Positions 27,201 through 33,667 of a stretch of 64,000 nucleotides of DNA are shown here, one piece after another. This DNA comes from Myxococcales bacterium (GTDB lineage Bacteria; Myxococcota_A; Polyangia; Fen-1088). The DNA lies in contig PLNW01000063.1 of NCBI GenBank assembly GCA_003142855.1, positions 62,001 through 126,000 on the forward strand. The letters run 5' to 3'. Every line of letters starts with the position of its first letter. Position 1 is the stretch's first letter. Position numbers and translations under genes: made by a program. The notes beneath the pieces were generated by a model. That model saw only the letters and a list, made by a program, of their open reading frames with translations. It made no database searches and was not told where the DNA came from.

Positions 27201-27307
27201 CTGCCTCCTATCGGGGCGGTGCCGGAGCCAGAATTGGATGAGCAAGCGACAGCCACAAGCGTCGCTGAAAGAACCAAGACGGTCGAAAGGGCGTGATTGC
27301 GTTTCAT
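24203..27307 (-). CDS. GH2-family glycoside hydrolase lipoprotein, copy 1
   Basis: A 1034-residue protein: lipobox ending at Cys22 (AVAC), then a long repeat linker (to about residue 190) built of GGNTVQPGAGNAT-type units. The sugar-binding jelly roll has GWTSVSTPHTYND and GPAWYRKHFKVP. Then come an Ig-like domain, a TIM-barrel region beginning near GGVYINGRFVYMLGF and C-terminal Ig-like domains. This is the layout of GH2 beta-galactosidases/beta-glucuronidases. The segment where GH2 enzymes have the acid/base (R-N-H-P-S...G-N-E) reads RNNPSAFFYEAGNGTVS, so the NE Glu is absent; the preceding YEAGN Glu may substitute. AAGGAG precedes the ATG. Paralogue at 27846-30821. Substrate unknown. Confidence 0.8.
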   Translation of the reverse strand: MKRNHALSTVLVLSATLVAVACSSNSGSGTAPIGGSNGGNAPGGNTVQNPGGNTVQPGAGNATGGNTVQNPGGNTVQPGAGNATGGNTVQPGAGNETGGNTVQPGAGNATGGNTVQPGAGNATGGTTVAPAGKTAGGQTSASGGVVVGGATVASGGKTTVGGQTTATGGAGATGGQTTVTGGNTISTLNTGGSPLPATEGDFSMDVGWMFIKQDQSGAQATTASETGWTSVSTPHTYNDIDSYRVLINHSGGDHGMYAGPAWYRKHFKVPATFSGNKFIVEFERIRESATFYINGTSVGTFTDGVSPVGIDITANVKADGTTDNVLAVAVDNSGGGEYWNANATNPDYGGLVGHVWLHVPGKIYQTYPLYLNLKTQGIYIYGTAYANITNNTAQGDTGNLTLNVESEVNNESGSAASATLNVKVVDAATGTTLTSFAGTATSVPTTGATVIKASGPLTGAKLWSDLYPNLYNVQTTLTVGGTVVNGRSTLTGFRQAQFKGGAGTGGVYINGRFVYMLGFANRSTNSWAGLGQAVPDWMHDFHANLVRGANANYMRWMHVTPQISDLRSGDKYGVVSIVPAADKEVSNPTDAQWTPRMAVMQSTMIYVRNNPSAFFYEAGNGTVSDAQMADLKTLRDTWDPNGGRGVGDRDTPDTGAEASADWYGTMEAYVEGTPPTSSIFRGASTGFRDKGPILEEEDFRDEALRGIWDQYSPPHVGGFVPGSLDTYNETSEVFTVGDSSNPGVVSRIDGYLKIDSIHNTDSTHSFFAGYACIYFSDENADGRLDSSCVCRAGGKVDAVRLPKEAYYAFRVAGNTQPDIHIVGHWTYPAGTKKTVYVVANNVSSVGLSINGGAETKVTTPTDGYTFSFPNITWATGTIKAVGYDSSGKQACQHTLTTAGAAAAVKLTATTAPGGFLANGADVAMFDVEVVDATGLRVPTYGPTTKATDNQPTGEPKITFAVTGPGTWRGGVNESMINSTNNLYLYTEGGINRVFIRSQTTAGAITLTATSPGLTQGTATVTSVAVPVVNGLLPR
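26930..27190 (-). repeat. In-frame tandem repeat encoding the GH2 copy 1 linker
   Basis: Repeated units of about 36 and 54 bases encode GGNTVQPGAGNAT and GGNTVQNP modules. DNA identity between units is high enough for slippage or recombination, so copy number probably varies between strains. Confidence 0.75.
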
Positions 27308-27845
27308 AAAAAACTCCTTGTAGATAGTAAGGGGCAGCCAGCCGGAAAGACGGGTCATTGAGATTTTCCAAAAGGGCAGGTCTAGAACGCGAAACCGAGG
27401 CGCAAGGCGGCATACCTTTCCATTTGGCTCTTTGCGCGTTGCGCCCATCCCCACCCCAAGTCCAAACGACGCAAAGAGGTGCGAGGTAGTCGCCTTCGGA
27501 ACGGCCAAGAAAACCAGAATTCCTGACGAGAGCAAACCGTTGCCCGCGTCTGTGCCGGTCACCGTCTGCTGGAGATGCTGCAGTCGCGTCATGCCCAGGC
27601 GAAGCCGCGGCTAGCGCCGCTCCGCGCCCAGTTCCTGACCATGTGCGACAGAATCAGCCGACAGCATGGTTCCTGGATGGCTGGATGCGTCTAGGGATCG
27701 ATCCGAGCCACGCGCACCGCGACCAGGTCCAGTCCCGGCGGTCCAGCGAACCGCGAAGCTCGGCTACAACTTTCTCGACTGCCGCCGGGTCGCCGGCCAC
27801 CCAACCCCGCCCGCAGCGGCCTTCAAATCTTCCGAATTCTGGAAG
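27308..27845 (+). other. Intergenic region between the two GH2 genes
   Basis: It holds the leader of GH2 copy 1 and the trailer of GH2 copy 2. A roughly 60-codon frame on the plus strand (about 27525-27695, ending MCDRISRQHGSWMAGCV) lacks a good start and is not recognised. No terminator or promoter could be fixed. Confidence 0.3.
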
Positions 27846-30821
27846 CTAGAGAAGGCCGTTCACGACGTTGACCGCCTTGGACGTCACCGTGACCGTGGCT
27901 GAGGTCAGCCCGGGGCTGGAAGCGGTCAGCGTGATATCTCCTGCGGTCATTTGCGAACGAATGAAGACGCGATTGATTCCGCCCTCGGTGTACAGATAGA
28001 GGTTGTTGGTCGAATTGAGCATGGCTTCGTTGACCCCGCCGCGCCAGGTTCCGGGCCCGGTCACGGTGAAAGTGATCTTGGGCTCGTTGACTGGCGTGTT
28101 GTCCGTTGCCTTGGTGGTGGGGCCGGGGGTGGCGGGCACCCGCAGTCCCTTCGCGTCCACGACCTCAACGTCGAACATGGCGAAGTCCGCCCCATCGGCC
28201 TGCAGTCCATTGGGGCCAACTGTCGGGGTCAGCTTGACGGCGGCCGCCGTTCCTGCCGTCGTCAGTGTATGCTCGCAGACTTGCGTGCCGCTGGCGTCGT
28301 ACCCTATGGCCTGGATGGTGCCCGAGGCGAAGGCGACGCTCGCCCAACTGTACTGATAACCGTTGGTGGCTTTGGTCACCTTTCCTTGTGATTTGCCGTT
28401 GACCAGCAGGTCCACTGACGAGACGTTGTTGGCCACGACGTACATGGTCTTCGTCGTTCCCGCCGGATAGGTCCAGTGCCCGATGATGTGAATGTCCGGT
28501 TTGGTGTTCCCGGCCACGCGGAAGGTGTAGTAGGCCTCCTTGGGGATGCGGTTGGCATCGACCTTGCCGCTCACCCGACAGACGCAGCTGCTTTGCTCGC
28601 GTCCGTCCGCATCGGCGTCCGAGAAGTAGATTGAGCCGTAGCCCGAGTATTTGGAACTCCCCGCAGAAGTGTTTCGGATTGTATCGGTTATCAGCCAGGT
28701 ATTGAGCCGGGAGATCTGCCCTGTAGCGAAGCTTTCCGCTGTCTCATTATAGGTGTCGGTGGCCCCTGGAATGAAGCCGCCCACGTGCGGGGGCGAGTAG
28801 GTGTCCCAGATCCCCCGCATCGCTTCGTCGCGGTAGTCTTCTTCTTCAAGCTCGGGCCCCTTGTCCCGATAGGCGTCTTGATACCCGGAGTTGCCGAGCA
28901 TCGTGCCGAACCAATCGGAATAGGGTATCCCACCGGTATCGCTCATGGTGCGGTCACCCACACCGCGGCCGCCGTTTGGATCCCAGGTGTTTCTGAGAGT
29001 CTGCAAGCTCTGCATCTGGGCCGCGGAAACAGGACTGTTGCCCGCCTCATAAAAGAAAGCGCCCGGATTGTTTCTCACGTAGATCATGGCGGATTGCATG
29101 ACGCCCATCCTCGCCGTCCACTGGGCATCCGTCGGATTGGACACCTCCTTGTCGCCGGCCGGCACAATGCTGATCACGCCGTATCTGTCAAAGGAATCGA
29201 GGTCGACCTTCTGCGGTGTAACGTGCATCCAGCGAATGTAGTTGCTGTTGGCGCCCCTAATCAGATTGGCTGTGTAGTCGTGCATCCAGTCCGGCACGGC
29301 CTGGCCCGGCCCGGCCCATTCATTGGTCGAGCGCTGGGCGAAGCCGAGCATATACACAAACCGCCCATTGATATACACGCCGCCCGTGCCTGCACCTCCC
29401 TTGAAGGCAGTCTGCCGGAATCCCGTGACGGTGCTGCGTGAGTTGACCACTGTGCCGCCCACAGTGAGAGTGGTGACGACCGTGTAGAGATTGGGGTAAA
29501 GGTCGCTCCACAGCTTAGCGCCGGTGAGCGGCCCAGTCGCCTTGAGCGTGGTGGTGGCAGTGGTGGACAGGGAAGCGGCGGTGCCTGAGAATGTTGCGAA
29601 GGTCGAGCCGTCGGCGGGATCGATCACCTTGACGCCCAATGTGGCACTCGCCGCGCTCCCGGATTCGTTCTTCACCTCGGCTTCCACATTCAGGGTCAGA
29701 TCACCCGTGTCGCCCTTGGGCGTGTTGTTGGTGATATTGGCGTAGCTAGTGCCGTAGATGTAAATGCCCGTGGTTTGCAGGTTCTGGTAGAGCGGATAGG
29801 TTTGATAAATCTTGCCCGGCACGTGCAGCCAGACATGCCCCACCAACCCACCGAAGCTCGGGTTGGTGGCATTCGCGTTCCAGTACTCACCGCCCCCGCT
29901 GTTGTCGACGGCGACTGCGAGAACGTTGTCGGTGGTCCCGTCAGCTTTGACATTCGCGGTGATATCGATGCCGACCGCTGAGACACCGTCGGTGAAGGTT
30001 CCGACTGAGGTTCCGTTGATATAGAACGTCGCGGTTTCCCGGATCCGTTCGAACTCGACGATGAACTTGTTGCCAGAGAATGTAGCAGGAACCTTGAAAT
30101 GCTTCCGGTACCAGGCCGCTCCTTGGTACAAGCCGTGGTCGCCGCCGCTGTGCGAGATGTAGCCTCTGAAGGAGTCGGTATCGTTGTAGGTATGCGGCGT
30201 GCTGACCGAAGTCCAACCAGTCTCGCTGGCCGTTGTAGCCTGGGCGCCGGATTGGTCCTGCTTGATGAACATCCAGCCGGGATCCATGCTGAAGTTGCCT
30301 TCGGTGGCAATGGAGCCCGCTGGGCCGCCGGTGGATGGGATGAACCCACCAGTGCTACCCGGGTTCGATCCGGTCTGGCCCGCGACCGCACCGCCGGTGC
30401 CCGGACTCGTCTGACCGCCGGTGGTCGGGCTCGTCTTGCCGCCGGTGGCCGGACTTGTCTGACCGCCGGTGGCCACTCCCCCGCTGGCTCGGCCAGCCTG
30501 GCTCCCGGCAGTGACCACGCCGCCGGTAGCCGGACTTGTCTGACCGCCGGTAGCCACGCCCCCGCTGGCCTGACCGCCCGGAGCGCTGGCACCACCTGGG
30601 GACACAGTTTGACCGCCAGAATCACTCCCTCCCGAGCCAGCCATCGTCTGCCCGCCCCCACCGGCCCCGGCACCCCCGCTGGTTCCCGCGCCGCCCAAGT
30701 TCTGCGAACCACCGCCGGCACCCGCGGTGCTGCCGATCGATCTCGGCGAACTTGATGAGCAAGCGGAAGCGACAAGCGTCGCTGAAAGGAGAACGGTCGA
30801 AAAGACGTCTTTGCACTTCAT
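27846..30821 (-). CDS. GH2-family glycoside hydrolase lipoprotein, copy 2
   Basis: A 991-residue paralogue of the adjacent GH2 protein. The order is the same: lipobox (VASAC), Gly/Thr-rich linker of GGQTSPATGG-type units, sugar-binding domain (GWTSVSTPHTYND; GAAWYRKHFKVP), Ig-like domain, barrel region and C-terminal domains (TFTVTGPGTWRGGVNEAML). The residue replacing the canonical acid/base Glu is Ser here (RNNPGAFFYEAGNSPVS), and YEAGN is kept. The body is very similar to copy 1, but the linker differs, which suggests gene duplication followed by independent linker turnover. The start MKCKDVFSTV follows a G-rich stretch. It may act on the same polymer as copy 1 with different specificity. 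Confidence 0.8.
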   Translation of the reverse strand: MKCKDVFSTVLLSATLVASACSSSSPRSIGSTAGAGGGSQNLGGAGTSGGAGAGGGGQTMAGSGGSDSGGQTVSPGGASAPGGQASGGVATGGQTSPATGGVVTAGSQAGRASGGVATGGQTSPATGGKTSPTTGGQTSPGTGGAVAGQTGSNPGSTGGFIPSTGGPAGSIATEGNFSMDPGWMFIKQDQSGAQATTASETGWTSVSTPHTYNDTDSFRGYISHSGGDHGLYQGAAWYRKHFKVPATFSGNKFIVEFERIRETATFYINGTSVGTFTDGVSAVGIDITANVKADGTTDNVLAVAVDNSGGGEYWNANATNPSFGGLVGHVWLHVPGKIYQTYPLYQNLQTTGIYIYGTSYANITNNTPKGDTGDLTLNVEAEVKNESGSAASATLGVKVIDPADGSTFATFSGTAASLSTTATTTLKATGPLTGAKLWSDLYPNLYTVVTTLTVGGTVVNSRSTVTGFRQTAFKGGAGTGGVYINGRFVYMLGFAQRSTNEWAGPGQAVPDWMHDYTANLIRGANSNYIRWMHVTPQKVDLDSFDRYGVISIVPAGDKEVSNPTDAQWTARMGVMQSAMIYVRNNPGAFFYEAGNSPVSAAQMQSLQTLRNTWDPNGGRGVGDRTMSDTGGIPYSDWFGTMLGNSGYQDAYRDKGPELEEEDYRDEAMRGIWDTYSPPHVGGFIPGATDTYNETAESFATGQISRLNTWLITDTIRNTSAGSSKYSGYGSIYFSDADADGREQSSCVCRVSGKVDANRIPKEAYYTFRVAGNTKPDIHIIGHWTYPAGTTKTMYVVANNVSSVDLLVNGKSQGKVTKATNGYQYSWASVAFASGTIQAIGYDASGTQVCEHTLTTAGTAAAVKLTPTVGPNGLQADGADFAMFDVEVVDAKGLRVPATPGPTTKATDNTPVNEPKITFTVTGPGTWRGGVNEAMLNSTNNLYLYTEGGINRVFIRSQMTAGDITLTASSPGLTSATVTVTSKAVNVVNGLL

Positions 30822-31285
30822 GAGAGCCCCCATGTGTATATGGGGGCAGCCACTCGGCAAGACGGGTCATTCCTGCTTTTCGTCAACAGCCGGCCAGATG
30901 TAGACCGGCGAGGCACCCGGGAACCGTCGGAGTCCATCGCCAGATGCGTCAAACACCCAGTAGCCGGTCAGGTTTGGTGCCGGGTGGTCACATCGTCGAT
31001 GTCTTCGGCCTCAGTCGCACACCATTAGACGCGCTGGGTGGCACCGACGCGTTTCCCGCCACCCTCTCAAGGACAGGTGCGCGGTCTGATCTGTCACCTG
31101 TGTGCCCGGCCTTTGGCCCGCGGGCCGTCGAATACGGCTCCGGTCACCGGCTCCGCACGCGCCTTTTCACATAGGAACCCTGTGAGGGTTCGCTCCGCGC
31201 TTCGGCGCTCAATCCCCGACGTCGACGTCCGCGCCTAGATCCCCTTCCACGTCCGCCGTGCCCACATCCCTTTCCGCGTCTGGGG
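30822..31285 (+). other. Intergenic region with dispersed repeats
   Basis: No gene is supported. Bases 31045-31083 are a near copy (36/39) of 21351-21389. Bases 31175-31191 form GAACCCT-GTG-AGGGTTC, followed by CGCTCCGC, the same hairpin type as in the trmD-rplS gap near 61.2 and 61.6 kb. Confidence 0.5.
31175..31191. repeat. Palindromic dispersed repeat (GAACCCT hairpin)
   Basis: 7-bp perfect arms with a GTG loop, followed by GCTCCGC. The same core recurs at 61166-61186, 61274-61290 and 61572-61588, about 30 kb away. Confidence 0.6.
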
Positions 31286-31819
31286 TCAGAGATCCACCTG
31301 CGCGTCCGTGCTCACACTCACGTCGACACTCCGGTCCACACTCGCGTCCACACCCGCGTCCACACCTGCGTCCGCAGCATGGCCAGAGCAGCCCGCCGCT
31401 GTACTATCGTTGAAAGCTGGGTTCAGGCCGGCCCAGCCAGGGCCAGAGTACGTTTTGAGCTCAAGCCAGTTGTACGGCGGAAAATCATTGGGACAGCAAA
31501 CCAGCGACTTCGCACACTGCACACCGGGCCAGAATGGCCCCCCGCACACGCACTGGGTAAAGGTGAACCCAGTGCAAAGAGCATAGGAAACGCCGGTGCA
31601 ACCTGGGCAACTGTCGATGGCGACGTAGTACCCAGTTACGCAGGGTGGCTCAGGATCCCACGGATTGTTGGGGTCATTGGGGGGAGTCCACGGTTTGGCG
31701 CCAGTAGTGATTGGTTGAAACGATTGTGGGCTCTCGTAGCATGACAGGCCGACAGCGGCCGCCATGAACACCGCAACGACGACAATGAATGGGTAGCGCA
31801 CGTTCATTTGCACTTGCAT
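31286..31819 (-). CDS. Cys-rich secreted or lipoprotein with VDAG/VDxSVD tail
   Basis: A 177-residue protein with an N-terminal signal (ending near LSC27), a Pro/Trp-rich stretch and a domain with about 11 cysteines (CVTGYYVAIDSCPGCTGVSY; CVCGGPFWPGVQC; LVCCPNDFPP). Then comes GPGWAGLNPAF and an acidic repetitive tail (DAGVDAGVDASVDRSVDV). Such Asp/Val tails are common in myxobacterial surface proteins and may bind calcium. GGGAGG precedes the ATG. It lies between the GH2 and porin genes on the same strand, so may belong to the glycan island. Confidence 0.68.
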   Translation of the reverse strand: MQVQMNVRYPFIVVVAVFMAAAVGLSCYESPQSFQPITTGAKPWTPPNDPNNPWDPEPPCVTGYYVAIDSCPGCTGVSYALCTGFTFTQCVCGGPFWPGVQCAKSLVCCPNDFPPYNWLELKTYSGPGWAGLNPAFNDSTAAGCSGHAADAGVDAGVDASVDRSVDVSVSTDAQVDL

Positions 31820-31844
31820 GGTTCAGCCTCCCGGAACACCGGGC

Positions 31845-33476
31845 CTAGAGGAAATAGAGGAAGGTCATCTCAAAGCGATTGTTGTGGACGCTCGTGTCCT
31901 CAGCCAGCTTTTGGTCGACACGCTGATAGGAGAGGCCCATCCGAACAGCGGGCGTCAGGTCAAAAAAGATGTTCCCGTCCACATACCGCGAAGACTGGAA
32001 TACGCCCAAAGCATTGATCCATGGCTGATTGGGCACAATGGGATGAAAGAGATTCGCGATGTTGTTGGATTTTCCCTGACTGTAGTTCCCGCTGACAAAG
32101 ACGCGCCCCGTGGGGGGCAGGTAGTACTGGATGCCGACAACAAATGTCTGCCAATTGATAGTGTGAATGCCCTCGCTCCGATCGAACCCTACGAGTCCGG
32201 GATCGACGTTGGGCGTGTACGGCGTGCCGATCAAGGGGGCTGACGCGCTGTCCATGGGCGTCGCGCTTCCCAAATAGTTGACATAGATCCCGGGGGGCAA
32301 GGGATACACATTGGGCATGGTCGCGCCCGCGGTCATTCCCGTGTATTGGTCGGCATCACCGGTACCTATGACAAACTCTCCGGTTAGGGTCAGCGCGTTT
32401 CCGCGGTCCGTGCCGTCCTTCGCTGGGATGATAGGAAGGAGCACGTTGGCCGCGATTGCCCACCCGAGAAGGGGGATCGGCTTGGCCGGCAGTGGGGCGT
32501 GCGGGTCGACTTTGAGCGAGCGCACCATACCAGACACACCGATGGAGGCCGCCCGTGCATCGGTTCCACCGCTGCCCGGGGTCGTGATCCCCTTCCAATG
32601 GTTGAGGGCGAGGCGCACCCCCCCTTGGCCATCTGGCACCGCGGAATCGCGTTGAGCCGGGCGGAACGCCCCGGCCGCGATGTCGACGTTGATTGGATCC
32701 GACGCAAAACTGTGGCTCAGGCGGAGCTGCGCGGTTCGATTGAACAATTCATTGGGCAGTCCGAGGAAACCACACGTGGCTCCGAAGAAGTAGTTCTGCC
32801 ACCCCAGGAGATAGTATGTCTGGCCCACCAAGGCGTCGACGAAGTCATCCTCGATCTTCAAGTACGCGTGCCGAACGCGGAATGCGGCGTTGTTGAAATA
32901 CGCGGCTTCGGTCGTGGCACCTGTGCCCGATGCCAGCCCGGGCGATCCCCCACCGCTATTGATGCTTGGCTGATTGCCAAACAGGTCGAACTCGAGCACG
33001 GCCGATGGGCGAATGCCGTGGAATTCTGGAGATTCTGCCTTGAATCCGAGCCGGCTGTTTCGAATGGTGGCTTGCAGGCGCGGGTTGCGACCGGCCTGCG
33101 TCGTGGGATGAGCAATGACGTTGTTGTTCAATCCGTCGTTGAAGCTCCGGGTGGAGTCCCACATTCCGTCGGCTTCGGCGAAGCCGTAAATCGTCAGCTT
33201 CCAGTCGGACCCGGCGCCGGCCGTTAAGACGAACGGAGGCCGAATCAACCACGGATTTACGGGAGTCGTCGGAGCGATGGTTTGTCTGGTCGGCGGGGCG
33301 ATGGGCGGGGTGAGCGCCTGGGGCGGTGGCTGGGCAGACTCAGTTGGCGGAGTCGGCTCTGGGGGCTGCGGCTCGGCAGGCGCAGCTAGCGGCCTGTCGT
33401 TTGATTGCGCATGCGCAGCCGACACGACGAGCAAGCCGGAACCGGCGATCAGGATGGCCAACGAAGATCGAGACAT
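31845..33476 (-). CDS. Outer-membrane porin, DcaP-like
   Basis: A 543-residue protein: signal peptide (MSRSSLAILIAGSGLLVVSA-AHA), Pro-rich linker, then a beta-barrel. KLTIYGFAEADGMWDSTRSF and NSRLGFKAESPEFHG at the barrel start resemble DcaP-type trimeric porins (Y-G-F-x-x-x-D, then SRLGFK). The chain ends with FEMTFLYFL, a C-terminal aromatic-rich strand typical of Bam-assembled barrels. The start at 33476 is preceded by AAAGGAC. It would import small anionic or sugar substrates through the outer membrane, and its position among glycosidases suggests uptake of released oligosaccharides (inference). Confidence 0.62.
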   Translation of the reverse strand: MSRSSLAILIAGSGLLVVSAAHAQSNDRPLAAPAEPQPPEPTPPTESAQPPPQALTPPIAPPTRQTIAPTTPVNPWLIRPPFVLTAGAGSDWKLTIYGFAEADGMWDSTRSFNDGLNNNVIAHPTTQAGRNPRLQATIRNSRLGFKAESPEFHGIRPSAVLEFDLFGNQPSINSGGGSPGLASGTGATTEAAYFNNAAFRVRHAYLKIEDDFVDALVGQTYYLLGWQNYFFGATCGFLGLPNELFNRTAQLRLSHSFASDPINVDIAAGAFRPAQRDSAVPDGQGGVRLALNHWKGITTPGSGGTDARAASIGVSGMVRSLKVDPHAPLPAKPIPLLGWAIAANVLLPIIPAKDGTDRGNALTLTGEFVIGTGDADQYTGMTAGATMPNVYPLPPGIYVNYLGSATPMDSASAPLIGTPYTPNVDPGLVGFDRSEGIHTINWQTFVVGIQYYLPPTGRVFVSGNYSQGKSNNIANLFHPIVPNQPWINALGVFQSSRYVDGNIFFDLTPAVRMGLSYQRVDQKLAEDTSVHNNRFEMTFLYFL

Positions 33477-33667
33477 GATCAGACTGTCCTTTCGGGGCAA
33501 ACTCCCGCAGCGCGCCTCATTCAATCGCTCGTCGTCTACCTCATTCTCCTTATACCGAATTCACGCGCCCGGCGTCAAATGGGACGAGCGAGCCGGGTGC
33601 GTGATGGCTTGGGCCTTTCTTCCCGCGCGGACGCTGACGCGAGTGGGAGCAAACCAATTTCCCCGGC

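Noticed and set aside
27525-27695. A roughly 60-codon plus-strand frame between the two GH2 genes
   Set aside because: It has no credible start codon or ribosome site and no recognisable family; it may be a gene relic but cannot be supported.
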